Positions 34,091 to 45,812 of a stretch of 64,000 nt of DNA are shown piece by piece. Source of the DNA: Alliaria petiolata (Eukaryota > Streptophyta > Magnoliopsida > Brassicales > Brassicaceae); assembly GCA_020283515.1 (NCBI GenBank), contig JAHZTW010000001.1, forward strand, positions 65,016,725 through 65,080,724, read 5' to 3'. Under the pieces are notes generated by a model that was given only the letters and a program-made list of their open reading frames with translations, was not told where the DNA came from and did not search any database. Positions within the stretch are counted from its first letter, which is position 1; each line of letters starts with the position of its first letter. The position numbers were made by a program, and so were the translations under genes.

Positions 34091-35334
34091 AACATTGCTT
34101 ACCACAAATTATATCCTCAATAAAATACCACACAAAGTCACGGAAAAAACTCCTTACGAACTTTGGAAAGATACTCCGCCACCGTATAAATACTTAAAAG
34201 TGTGGGGGTGTCTAGCAAAAGTTACAGTGCCACCTCCGAAAAAGGTCACAATTGGACCAAAAACGGTGGATTATATTTTTTATTGGATATGCACACAACA
34301 GTAGTGTTTATCGATTTCTTGTTCATCAATCAGATGTACCGGATATTCACATAAATACAACCATGGAATCAATAAACGCGTCTTTCTTTGAACACGTTTT
34401 TTCGTGCAAGGTTAAACAAACCCCGAAACGAACTCGTGAAGAAAGAGAAGCGATCACCTCCGTAAACGAGGCAAGCGCTTCGGGCACACCGATTGATGAT
34501 GCATAAGACGTCGAAGATGAACGTAGACGTAGCAAAAAGGCTCGTAAGGAAAAATCTTATGGTCTTTCTTACAGAGAATGAACCAAGAACTTTCTCCGAA
34601 GCCATGCCCACACGAGACGCACCTTCGTGGAAGGAAGCCGTTAATAACGAGTTCGACTCTATTATGCAAAATCATATATATGACATGCTCATTCTCGGAA
34701 GCATTAATGTATGTGACAAGTGCATCTACATAAAATGTACTCCACAAGGATACATTCTATTATGCTTGTAGGTAGAGGACATGCTCATTCTCGGAAGCAC
34801 AAAAGATTTAATCTATCAAACTAAACAATTGCTAAAAAGCAAGTTTGATATGAAAGATTTGGGACTTGCAGATGTAATTCTAGGGATTTGAATCACTAGA
34901 AATTCTAACGGAATCATCCTGTCTCAGAGTCATTATGCTGAAAAGATACTTGAGGGGTTTAAAAACTACTAAAGTGGGACAGCAAAAACTCCAGTAGATT
35001 CACAACTTCACCTTTAAAAGAATTCGGGTGAAGCTGTGTCACAACTGGAATATGCAAGAGTGATCGGAAGTCTGATGTACTTAACAAATTGTACTAGACC
35101 CCATCTAGCGCATGCAGTAAATGTACTAAGTCGCTACACAAGCAATCCAGGACATAAACATTGGAAAGCTATAACTAGAGTATTAAACTACATACGGTAT
35201 ACCAAAAATTATGGTCTTCACTACGGTAAAGAACCCGCAGTTTTAGAAGGATACAATTATGCAAACTGTATTTCCGATTCTAAGAACTCAAAATCCACGA
35301 GTGGATATGTCTTTACGCTTGGAGGTGGAGCGGT
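34091..35334 (+). pseudogene. Copia pol relic: end of integrase, deleted reverse transcriptase, start of RNase H
   Basis: Pieces in several frames: NKIPHKVTEKTPYELWK (integrase C-terminal part), SWKEAVNNEFDSIM (reverse transcriptase start), a jump to VEDMLILGSTKDLIYQTKQL (the normal YVDDMLI active-site region, here damaged), then SQLEYARVIGSLMYLTNCTR and YANCISDSKNSKSTSGYVFT of RNase H. Most of the reverse transcriptase is missing between two copies of GACATGCTCATTCTCGGAAG (near 34681 and 34779). The RNase H frame is cut at 35334 by the Athila element and resumes at 47016. Confidence 0.78.
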
Positions 35335-36553
35335 TAATAGGGCTCAGGTTTTACCCTAATAAAAATACTACAAGTGCACAACAAAAGCAATCGTAGTATG
35401 AGGGGTATCGAAATCCCAAGGGAAGTAGATGCTACGCTAAGGTTTCTAAATTCAGATTATGCTAAGTCAAATAGATATAAAAGTAAACTAAGGTAGGCGA
35501 AATAGATAAATGAGTTTAATTCAGATTAAAGTTCAAGAGACGAAGGCGCTAGGCAAGAATGATTATCAGGTTGAATCAGAGAATGCAGATATTATTTTGT
35601 CAGGAAATAATTAAGAAACGTCTAGAACTTGAAAGGCTAATTTAAAACCAATCAACTCTCGTTGCAGAAGTTATCTATGCCTAATTTCCAGAAAACCAAA
35701 TCTCTTTGCGAGTTAAAACAATTCAGACAAGCATTAATGTTCAGGTTCGATTTGTTCACAAAATACCTAAACCAAATCTCTTTTCGAATAAATATTTTGC
35801 TCATCTATGATTAGGTCAGATTATCAATAATGCTCTCGCATCTATTAAACAACCTAGGGTTTGATTTCTAAGTGATCATTTTCAGAAATCAAGTTAAGCA
35901 CAAATCAAGATGAAGATCCAAGTGATTTTCCTAACAAGATAATAATTCTACAAACTCATCATCAACCCTAAATCACCCTAACCTAACTAGCAAACTACTC
36001 AGACATAGAGATGAAAACACAAATCATGACTGAAATAAATTGCATAAAAAGAATAGAGAATGATACAGGGGTTCGAAATCTGGCTCAGATGAGATAGAAT
36101 TGTCTCCCCAAAAGCTCAGGATCAATCTCTCTTTAAGTCTCAAAAACAGAAAATTATGAAAAAGGTCTCTTGCTAAACAATGCCTGAAAACTATTTATAG
36201 AAGAGGAATTTTCGTCACAGGCAGTTTTGTAATTTCTTCAAGCTTGAGACAATTTCCTTTTTCTGATGGAAAGCCGAGTGCTCTTGTCGGCTTCATTGGT
36301 GTCGATCGACACCAAGGGTAGTGTCGATCGACACCAAGGGTAGTGTCGATCGACACCCTTTGTATAAATCGTCTCTTGACTTCATCACTTCGGTTGCTTT
36401 ATCCAAAATGCTCCAAAAAGTGCTAGAATCTCCCTTTTAGCTCCAAATGCACTCCATCCTGTAAAGACTCTAGTAGGACTCTAAAAACACCAAAAGACTC
36501 TATAAAAACACTTATATCATGGTCTAAAAACGGGTAAAAACCATGATATATCA
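35335..36553 (-). repeat. Athila 3' LTR (left in the window)
   Basis: 1,219 bp, ending ATATCA at 36553. The outer end is altered (TAATAGGG where the other LTR has TGATATGG). It contains three copies of the 14-bp palindrome GTGTCGATCGACAC (36299, 36321, 36343) and, on the minus strand, a TATA box CTATAAATAG at 36191-36200. Confidence 0.92.
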
Positions 36554-36565
36554 ACTCCCCCAGAT
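36554..36565 (-). promoter_or_regulatory. Athila polypurine tract
   Basis: On the minus strand CTGGGGGAGT directly precedes the 3' LTR, the expected place and composition of the plus-strand DNA primer. A poly(T) run (25 T, 37077-37101) lies further in. Confidence 0.7.
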
Positions 36566-37846
36566 TTAGCTTTTGCTTGTCCTCAAGCAAAACAGAAACT
36601 TAGAATGAAGTAGAGATTTGAAAACAGAAACTTCCAGTTATCCTTTAGAACGCCACAACTCGTTAATACTCTTAAATCCACATGTAGTAGAGCCAACCTT
36701 AGGAAAGTTCAGTGTACTTACCACAAGCTTAGCAATCTCCCAGTTCGAATCCATATCATTTCCTTGGTAAAATTTCGAACTCTAATAGTGGTATTGCCAC
36801 ATAACTTTTCTGATTCTTTCCCTTCTTTAGTGCCTGAACAAGATTCTTTTCATACAGCTCTCCTATTTTCTCTTCCCTTAGTCAACTGCTGCCCATTTTC
36901 AGGGTGTTCTAAGATCTTTTCATTGACTCTTTTTATTCTTTTGAAGTCTCGGGAAATAGTGCTACTCTCTACTTGTGTTCCTTGTGAGGAGACAAGTTCA
37001 AGAGCACTCACTAATATTGTTCCTTGTGAGGAGACAGACTCATGAGGTTCATTGCACTATTCCCAGACTTAAATTCTTTTTTTTTTTTTTTTTTTTTTTT
37101 TCAAAGGAAGATCAAGGATAGACTGCAATTTTTCTATTTGTCCAGTCTGAAAGAGGAATCAAGTTCTGCGCATACCTAGTTCTTATAAGGGGACCTGAAC
37201 TCTCTCTGTTAGATTGATCCACTTGCAGCTTTGTACTTAGTAAGACCTGCAATCAACTACTAAAGCAATGGTCTTTCAAGTGTCAACATTCTGTGGTTAG
37301 TTTCTAGAAAAATCGAAAGTTTCAACTGGTTTTGACTCAATAAAACAAATTTTTGACTCAAAGGAAAACTCTCAAAACAAAACACAATGTTAGCAACTAC
37401 CTCCCCCAGACTTGAACAACACTGTCCCGAGTGTTATTAAGAATGAGTTTGGACAGAATAAAGTAGTAAAGAAATTGTTACAGCACTAAGAGAAAATGGA
37501 TTACCTGAACCTGCGTGCAGCGTCGATCGACACCTGGTTGGGTGTCGATCGTTACTGTGTGATAATGGTATCGATCGACACACTAAAGAGTGTCGATCGA
37601 CACTCTGTCTGTAATCAGAAAGTCACGACTCGAACATGAATGTTGCCAAGTCAGAATGTTGTTAGAGTCATCCAAACTGTTAGAAAACTCAAACAAAACG
37701 TTAAAAGCACAAGATAATCCATAAACTCAAAGAGTGCAACAAGTTTTGAAACAAAGTACTGAAGCAAATGAAACAAAAGCTAACTCAAGAAAAAAATGAA
37801 AAACTGACTCAAAGGAAAAGAAAAAATAAAACCAGGAATGGAGATG
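36566..37846 (-). other. Athila 3' untranslated region, between the third ORF and the polypurine tract
   Basis: Non-coding element DNA with a 25-T run (37077-37101) and a cluster of GTGTCGATCGACAC-type palindromes at 37520-37603. Open frames here have no recognisable protein. Confidence 0.6.
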
Positions 37847-39265
37847 CTACTCGTCGTTATCAGAACGTGGTGGTGTAGAAGGACGGACGCAGCCACAGTT
37901 GGACACAACTGTGATGGCGTTCCAAATGGCTTGGAAGCTCTGAACCACGTATCTCTGATAAACATCTGGCTCCATAGGAATCTCAAGAGCAACTGGAAGG
38001 TGATGAGGACCAATAGGCTCCAAAGTGGCATGTGCTCTGCTGCGCGTCGAAGATGAAACTCTTGGAGAATCCGCAACTGGTGCGTCCTCTGCGGATGTAG
38101 GCGCGGCTCGTGATGAAGCGCCTCTGCGTCTGGTGACAAGAACAGTCCTCAGCTTGCTTGGACTAGGCTAAAAAGCGAGGCGGCCAGGATCAGAGGTGAT
38201 GCGAGTGAGGTCTCTGTCCAGTAACTGCATTGTGCGCTGCACTCTCTGCGCATCGGTGGAAACCCATAACCTCTCTTGCTTCACCCAATGAGCCTTCCTC
38301 AAATAGTCCATGTCAACCAAATAACGTTGAGTCACAATGGAAGAAGTGCTAGTGTCAATGCTGAAATGCTGGAAAATCGGAGTAAGAAGACTGCCAATGG
38401 TCTCGGGTTTGATCTTCGATCCAGCAAAAGGCTTGGTCTTCAGAGAGACCAAATGATGAGCAAACACTGCGCCAAGGTTGACGTTCTCTGTCAACCAAGA
38501 CTCCTCATAGATCACAGACCAAATGGCATAGTACATCAGCACCAACTCAGAAACACGCATCTTCCCTGGCTCATGCTTACACAAGAGTGTAGTAGCGAAA
38601 AGACGAGCGAGGTAGCGAAGGGTAGGATGGCGAATATCTGTCTGTGTAGAGGTCTTCGAGTGATACAATCCATTCCCGAAACGGGACCAGAAATCCTGAC
38701 TATTTGGCATGCTCTGAGGAAGGTAGACTCCTGTAGCATGCGGTCTCTCAAAATCATAGATCGCGCAAAGGTCGGTAAGTGGAAGCTTGTACCTAATCCC
38801 GCGAATGAGGAAAGTCAATGTACCTTCCAAGGCTTTCTTCACCACCTCGTTCATGTAGTACACTCGAACGGTGGAGAGGAATTGGAGGACCAAGTCTGGG
38901 AACAGGTCATACTGTCTGGTCGCCATAGTCCCCATCCCAACTCTGCTCAGCAAGTGCAAGAAGTCGTCTTTGATGCCCAGCTCCTTCATCGTCTTCTCAC
39001 ACGTAATTCTGGTAGGTTTGATTTCCACATTGAGCCATGCATTGTAGAACAATGTGTCATAATCATCCCAAGCCTCACTGATATCTCGGAAAACACACTC
39101 ATCTTTCTCTACTTCCACAGCCGATGGGTCTTCCCAATTCCTCCCAATCCGAATCTTCATGCTCTCACGCTTAGGCCAAGGAGGAAGAGAAGTAATCGGC
39201 GCATCACTAGCAGTCCCAGAGGCGGATGCTTCAGATTGATGTTGCATCTTACTCACTGGAGGCAT
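37847..39265 (-). pseudogene. Athila third ORF (ATHILA ORF-1 family-like), with one in-frame TAG
   Basis: From the ATG at 39265-39263 (MPPVSKMQHQSEASASGTAS) the frame is open for 365 codons to TAG 38170-38168. The same frame then continues for 106 codons (PSPSKLRTVLVTRR ... TPPRSDNDE) to a TAG at 37849-37847. Typical blocks are ELGIKDDFLHLLSRVGMGTM and QYDLFPDLVLQFLSTV, which match my memory of the plant ATHILA ORF-1 family (Pfam PF03078). It lies between integrase and the 3' LTR, the position used by env-like genes in Athila elements, but I see no signal peptide or convincing membrane segment. Its role is unknown. Apart from the single TAG it is the best preserved ORF of the element. Confidence 0.72.
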
Positions 39266-40088
39266 CTGCAATCAAAGATAAACTAAAATCAAAACCCAAA
39301 GTCTGCAAAGTGAAGACCAAATTCGTCTGTATAAGGTGTCGATCGACACCCTAGATGGTGTCGATCGACACTATGCGTGTAACTGCAAATCGACACCAAA
39401 ACACAATCCTAAACACAATGGTGCATCAATTTGCCTTGCAAACAATCTCAATACATGAATCGACCAAGTTTAAACCATCAAACCCAAGGAAAATCCCCAA
39501 ATTCGCAACATGCATCATCAATTTCGAAAATATCGAAAATTTCAATTGATGCAAATCAAAGGATGAAAAACGGTTGGGTAATGATTGAAACCATGGTAAA
39601 CATCCTAAATGAGCTTCATTAAGACAAGAAATCAAGATAAATAGGTCGAATTCGAGATTTTTCACCTTAGGATCGAAAATGAAATTGGGAGATTTGAAGA
39701 GCATACCTTGGCAGATCGAATGAATGGACAATGGATAATGAAAGAGAGTGAAAATCTGCACGGATTAGGCTTTAGAATCACTCAAATCCGTTGAGAAACG
39801 GAGAAGTTAAGAATTGGTGAAGTTTTGTGTTCAAAGGTTCGCGATTGTGAATGTGGGGAAGAAAAAGGAAAAGTGTCGGCTTTATAAAGACTTACCTTCG
39901 TCCTCGCGTGGTATCGATCGACACTGAACATTGTCGAGCCTTCCTTCCTCTTTTATTTTTTATTTTTTTGTTTTTTATAAAGTAAATAAATATTAGTAAA
40001 ACCAAAACCAAATTAAAATAAATACTTATCAGTGGGTTGCCTCCCACCAAGCGCTCATTTAACGTCAATAGCTTGACTGTTCATGCGT
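39266..40088 (-). other. Athila spacer between pol and the third ORF
   Basis: Non-coding element DNA holding palindrome copies at 39336-39349 and 39358-39371 and a variant near 39910. In full elements such spacers can hold a splice acceptor or promoter for the third ORF; none was proven here. Confidence 0.5.
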
Positions 40089-41414
40089 TTAGACGGTTGG
40101 TGCATCATCTAAAGACACAATGTGTCCGTCTGGAATCTCGGCTTCAGCCCAATAGTCTTTCACTCTTTGCCCATTCACAATGAACTCTTCTCCCTTAGAG
40201 TTTGTCAGGACAATTGCTCCATATGGTCTGACATCTTTGATGGTGAAAGGACCTGACCAACGTGAACGCAATTTACCAGGAAACAATGGTAAACGAGAGT
40301 TGTATAGAAGTACCTGGTCATTTGGTCGAAATGTCTGGAGATAATCTTTTTGTCATGATATGCCTTTGACCTCTCCTTGTAGAGTTTCGAGTTCTCATAG
40401 GCGTGATAGCGCAGTTCATCGAGCTCATTGAGTTGCACTAGGCGCCTTTATGCAGCTGGCTTCAAGTCAAAGTTCATCTTCTTGATAGCCCAATGCGCCT
40501 TGTTTTCCAATTCCACTGGAAGATGGCAAGTTTTGCCATAAAGTAGCTGGAATGGTGTAGTCCCAAGCGGCGTCTTATAGGCAGTTCTATAAGCCCAAAG
40601 TGCATCATCCTACTTCGCAGCCCAATCTTTCCTCGTCTTGCCCACTGTCTTCTCTAGAATTTGCTTGATCTGTCTGTTGGAAACTTCAACTTGTCCGCGA
40701 TGTTGAACATCATGCTTCTTCAGCAGCTTGTTAAATACCTTGTTAACAAAGTGAGAACCACCATCACTTATGATAATCCTAGGCACTCCGAATCGCGGGA
40801 AAATGATGGTTTGGAACAGCTTGAGAACCACTGCAGCATCATTGGTCTTAGAGGCAATTGCTTCCACCCACTTAGAGACATAGTCTACAGCCACCAAGAT
40901 GTATTACATCCCAAAGGATGGAGAAAAAGGGTCCATGAAGTCAATACCCCAACAATCAAAGACTTCAACTTCAAGGATGAAGTTATGTGGCATCTCGTGT
41001 CGCTTGCTGATCTTTCCTCTCCTTTGACAAACATCACACTGAGTGATAAACAGCTGCGCATCCTTTAACATAGTAGGCCACCAAAAGCGTGCTTGAAGAA
41101 CTTTAGACACTGTCTTGAAGGTTGCAAAGTGTCCAGCATACTCAGAACCATGACAATGGAACAGCACATCTCGAACTTCACTCTGCTATGCATCTTCTGT
41201 AAACATTGTCTGAACAATGCTTGTATAAGTGAGGTTCATCCCAGTAGTATCTCCTAAGCTCTCTCATGAACTTTTTCTTCTCATAGTTCTTGAGATGTTT
41301 GGGCTCAATGTCAGCAGCCAAGAAGTTCACAATGTCAGCTTACCACGGCCTGTTTGCATCAGATATAGCAAAAATAGGTTGTCGAAACAACTCGTTGAAG
41401 ATCTTCTGAAGTGA
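40089..41414 (-). pseudogene. Athila pol: integrase part
   Basis: On the minus strand: zinc-binding region GHFATFKTVSKVLQARFWWP ... CDVCQRRGK (H and CX2C intact), DFMDPFSPSFGM with a stop, YVSKWVEAIASK, ISDGGSHFVNKVFNK (second catalytic Asp), KTRKDWAAK and, after further stops, the C-terminal LRSRWSGPFTIKDVRPYGAI chromatin-side domain. The core is split by several stops and by a frameshift near 40320. Inactive, but all subdomains can be recognised in order. Confidence 0.82.
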
Positions 41415-44400
41415 TGCTACTGACTGCGTATGGTGTCGATCGACATTGTAGATAGTGTCAATCGACACTCTCGAATTTTGTCGCGTGCTCATATCGATCA
41501 GAGGTGAATCGCGAATCGTCTCCAAGTCTGCAAAGGGGGTGTCGATCGACACCCGCCTGGTGTCGATCAACACTAGGCTCGCATCTGCAGCAGATTGCAG
41601 GTTCTCCGAACTCTTGTCTTGAAAACGAGTTTCAACCAAGTAGACATTCTCTTAAGGCAGAAAATCATCAATAGGGATGTCATCTTCGATCCTAATCCTT
41701 GAGAGATGATCAGCTACTCCATTCTCAACTCCTTTCTTGTCCTTAACCTCAATGTCAAACTCTTGGAGAAGTAGGATCCATCTTAGCAACCTTAGTTTTG
41801 CATCCTTCTTCTGCGTCAAGTATTTCAATGCGGAATGATCCGTATGAACAATCACCTTTGAGCCTACAAGATACTGGCGAAATTTCTCAAAGGCAAAGAC
41901 CACAGCTAGCAATTCCTTTTCCGTAGTCGCATAATTCTTCTGAGCATGCAGCTTCTTGTCTTTCTTCTGTCCCAAAACAGCTCCTACTACGAAATCACTG
42001 GCATCACACATTACCTCGAAAGGCAAATCCCACTCCGGTGGTTAAACAATTGGAGCGCTAACCAAGGCTTGCTTGATTTGTTCAAAGGCTGAAAGGCATT
42101 CTGCAGTGAACTCGAATTTCACTTCTTTGCAGAGAAGAGTAGTAAGTGGTCTTGCAATCTTACAGAAATCTTTGATAAATCTTCTGTAGAAGGAAGCATG
42201 ACACAGAAAACTCCTCATGGATTTCACAGAATCAGGTGCTTGCAAAGTCGTCATCACTTCAATCTTAGCGCGATCCACTGCGATTCCATTTGCTGAAACT
42301 TGATGTCCAAGTACAATCCTATCTGTGACCATGAAATGACACTTCTCCCAGTTCAGGACTAAGTGTTTCTCTTCACATCGCTGTAACACTGCGCACAAGT
42401 TCTCCAAACAGTCTTTAAAAGATGAACCATAAACAGAAAAATCATCCATAAAGACTTCCATGAACTTTTCAATCATATCTGTGAAGATGGACATCATGCA
42501 TCTCTGGAAGGTCGCAGGAGCATTACAAAGTCCAAATGGCATTCTGCGATATGCAAATGTGCCATAGGGACATGTAAAAGTGGTCTTCTCCTGATCATCC
42601 GTATGGATAGGAATCTGGAAGAACCCTGAATAGCCATCAAGGAAGCAGTAGTAAGGATGATTCGCTAATCTTTCCAGCATCTAGTCGATGAAAGGCAAAG
42701 GAAAGTGATCCTTTCTAGTCGTGGCATTCAGCTTCATGTAGTCTATGCACATCATGTGTCCAGTCACAGTCCTTGTAGGAATCAGCTCATTCTTCTCATT
42801 CTTCACCACTGTGACTCCTCCTTTCTTGGAAACCACGTGAACTGGACTGACCCAAGCACTATCTAAAATGGGATAGATGATCCCTGCTTCCAATAGCTTC
42901 ATGATCTCCTTCTTGACAACTTCTTTCAGATTCGGGTTCAGCCTCCTTTGATGCTCAATCGATGACTTAGTCTCATCCTCAAGTTGAATCCGATGCATGC
43001 ACAAGTCTGGCGAGATACCTGAAATATCATCAAGAGAATAGCCAAGAGCCTTGCGATACTTGCGCAGCTTGCTTAGCAATAAAGTAAGCTCTGCATTGTT
43101 TAAGGAAGCATTCACTATTACATGATAAGTAGAATTAGGACCAAGAAATGCGTACCTTAGCCCGGTAGTGAGCTGTTTAAGCTTAACTTTAGGTGCCTTG
43201 AATTGCAGCACTTGCTCACTAGCGTCCATCATCTTCGCGTAACCAGCAGCAGCATCGTCTAAGTCCTCAGCATCTGTTGTAGAAGTCGTCAAGGCTCTTT
43301 CCAAAGGATCCTTAGGATGGTCCTCTTGGAAAATCTCTTCAGCAAGGTTGGTGAGTGAATCGACATAGAAGGTATGTCCATCAATGGTAGGTCTCTTCAT
43401 CAGCTTCTCCATGTCAAAATTCATCACCAAGTCACCAACATTCAGCGCAATCCTTCCTTTCCTGACATCAATGATTGCTCCAGCAGTAGCCAAGAATGGT
43501 CTACCAAGAATGAGAGGATCTTTGGGTTCTTCATCATAGGTTAGAACCACAAAGTCAGTGGGAATCAAACAATCTCCCACTTTGATAGGAACATCCTCCA
43601 AGACACCTTCAGGGATCCTTACAGAGCGATCAGCTAGGACTAAATAGATTCTGGTCGCCTTGAAGTCCGTCATATCCAGCCGAAGAGCCACTGAAAAAGG
43701 CATCAAGTTTACACTTGAACCCAAGTCACATAGAGACTTTTTGAATCTGTCGGAAAAGATGGAACAATCCAGAACAAAGCTTCCAGGATCTGAAAGTTTC
43801 TCTGGAATCCTGTTCTGAATGACAGCACTAATCTGCTCAGATATCATCATCACTCCTTCCTCCATGCTTATGTTTGTGGTCATCATCTTCTTCAGGTATC
43901 TTCTTATCACGGGAGTGGTTCTAATGGCATCTATCAAAGGAATTTCAACAACTAGTCTATCCATGATAGCCTTGCATATGGCGTCAAGCAGCTCTTTCTT
44001 AGACATCTTCGGTATCAAGGGGAAAGGAATCTTTGGTTTGTAGATTCTTTCCTCTGCGACTTTCGTCATCTTAGGGTCATCTGGTTTCGCCTGAGAAGAG
44101 CGTCGATCGACACTCTCCTGGTGTCGATTGACACTTGACTTTGGTGTCGAGGTCTTTGTGTCGAGTTTGGTTGATTCGTCGTGTTTCTCCATGGGTGTCG
44201 ATCGACACTCATCTGTGGTATCGATCGACACTGGCTCCGCAGCGTCAATCCCTTCATCTTCAATATCTTCGAGCTCCACGAATTCTTCAGCACTAAGTCC
44301 CTTTCTTTGCACATGCTGAAGTTTCTTCCCATTCCTCAATGCAATAGCATTCACGTGGCGTTTGGGGTTTGTATCAGTCTTCCCCAAAAGAAATCCTTCT

Positions 44401-44843
44401 TGCCTGCTAACAACTTCTGCGGTTTGAGCAACCTGAACATCCAGCTTCTTCACATGAGAGGCCAAGCTCTCAATCTTCCCATTCAGGTCCTGGTACAGTG
44501 AATCAATCTTACCATTGAAATCCACTGTTATCTTCTGCTGTCCTTCCAAAAGTTGCTCCAGCATAGACTCCACTTTATTGTCTTGTGCAGGAGGCTTTTG
44601 GTAAGAGGATGAACCATAGTTCCTTGTGTAGTTGTTGTTCTGGAATGGGAGCTTTTGAGTGTAACCAGAAGAATTTTGGTTTCCTGTGTAGGAGCTCTTC
44701 TGATAGTTTCCGCTGAAATTCATGTTCCCTTGTTGGTTCCCAAACCTTTGGCCTTGAAAGCCATCTCCATTAATGTAGTTGACATCCTCTTCTTCGCATC
44801 CTTCATCTGGTTCGAATGTTTCCACTTCATTAGCAAAGTGGAC
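41340..44843 (-). pseudogene. Athila gag C-terminus and pol: protease, reverse transcriptase, RNase H
   Basis: One frame runs from 44843 down to 41340, broken only by stops (42681-42683, 42042-42044, 41652-41654). In order: gag tail with Gln/Asn-rich YQKSSYTGNQNSSGYTQK and VRRQEG-like blocks; pepsin-like protease with DLGSSVNLMP and PLILGRPFLATAGAIID; reverse transcriptase with GIIYPILDSAWVSPVHVV, MPFGLCNAPATFQRCM and the active site FMDDFSVYG; RNase H with CDASDFVVGAVLGQ and TEKELLAVVFAFEKF. Palindrome-encoded VSIDT blocks interrupt the gag tail and the RNase H-integrase spacer. All catalytic residues I can check are present, so few changes separate this from an open frame, but as it stands it is inactive. 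Confidence 0.88.
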
Positions 44844-45620
44844 TTACTTCTTCCCTACCAAGAGGTCTAGCTTCCTGTTAACCTCAGCTATTTGGCTTCC
44901 TCCAGTCACCCCAGCGTTTTGTCTTCTCTCAAAGTCTGCATTCTTGGTGCTGTTACAAGAGGCCAAATTCTCTATAAGCACCATCGCGTCCGCAGGGTAT
45001 CTAGTGTTGAAGTTGCCATTACTCACAGCGTCTAGAGCCATCTGGCACCTCCAATCAATCCCGCGGTAAAAGATACCGAGGAGTTGCGGCTCGCTGAAAC
45101 TGTGGTGTGGGCAGTAGCTTTGAATGCTTCAGTAGGCCCTTGGGAAAATGCAGTGATCTTCGTCCTCAGCTCTTCTGATCTCGCGTCATCAAAGAAATTG
45201 CATAAGAATGCATTCTTTGTTTCTTCCCAAGTAGTCAAGGATCATGGGTCTAGTTGCTTCAGCCAATACGATGCGTCTCCAGCAAGCGAGTAAGGGAAAA
45301 GCTTGCAGAAGAGATAGTCATATGTCACTCCATTGGCCTTTATGCTTGAAGCTAAATCCTCGAACCTCTCAATGTGGTCCATAGGGTGCTTATTAGGAAG
45401 ACCATGGAAGGGATGCTGAGCCACCAATGTGAAGTAAGCAGGCTTCAGTTTGAAGTCGTTCCTTTGGAATGCAGGAGGACGGATCGATGCTATGTAGTGT
45501 GTCGATCGACACTCGTGCAGCCTTGGGGTTCGTACGTTCGAGACGGCCTAGTTCCTGGTTCAGTGCGATTAGCTCCTTGTTGCTTCCGGTACTACGATTA
45601 AGCATGCACCTGAAAGACAA
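44844..45620 (-). pseudogene. Athila gag, N-terminal and middle parts, frameshifted
   Basis: Pieces in more than one frame: MSFRCMLNRSTGSNKEL at the start; NKHPMDHIERFEDLASSIKA and FPYSLAGDASYWLKQL, the conserved Athila gag core; TTWEETKNAFLCNFFDDARS and FSQGPTEAFKA; then a frame change with loss of part of the domain; and MALDAVSNGNFNTRYPADAM up to a TAA (44844-44846), after which the same frame continues into pol. Gag forms the virus-like particle; this copy cannot make it. Confidence 0.8.
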
Positions 45621-45743
45621 AAATTTGGAACTAAATCAGTAACTAAAAATAAAAATGTTCTTGTTGCTTCCGGTACTGCGATTAAGCATGCACCTGAAAG
45701 ACAAAAATTTGGAACTAAATCAGTAACCAAAAATAAAAACAAA
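45576..45743. repeat. 84-bp tandem duplication in the Athila leader
   Basis: CTTGTTGCTTCCGGTACT... occurs at 45576 and again at 45660 with very few differences, between the primer site and gag. It duplicates the gag start region and leader. Confidence 0.85.
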
Positions 45744-45793
45744 ACCTAGTCAAAATCCTAATACTAGATTATGTAGGCCGCTATTACTTCCCC

Positions 45794-45812
45794 GGAAACG
45801 GCACCAAAAACT
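45794..45812 (-). promoter_or_regulatory. Athila primer-binding site (tRNA-Asp type)
   Basis: Next to the 5' LTR, the minus strand reads AGTTTTTGGTGCCGTTTCCG and on into GGGGA. It resembles TGGCGCCGTTGCCGGGGA, the complement of the tRNA-Asp 3' end used by Athila elements, with a couple of mismatches. Confidence 0.75.

Noticed and set aside
37780..38139. Minus-strand frame of about 119 codons
   Set aside because: Out of frame with the third ORF, whose own frame continues through this stretch after one TAG.
38276..39286. A 336-codon plus-strand open frame
   Set aside because: Antisense shadow of the Athila third ORF; codon content and context favour the minus strand.
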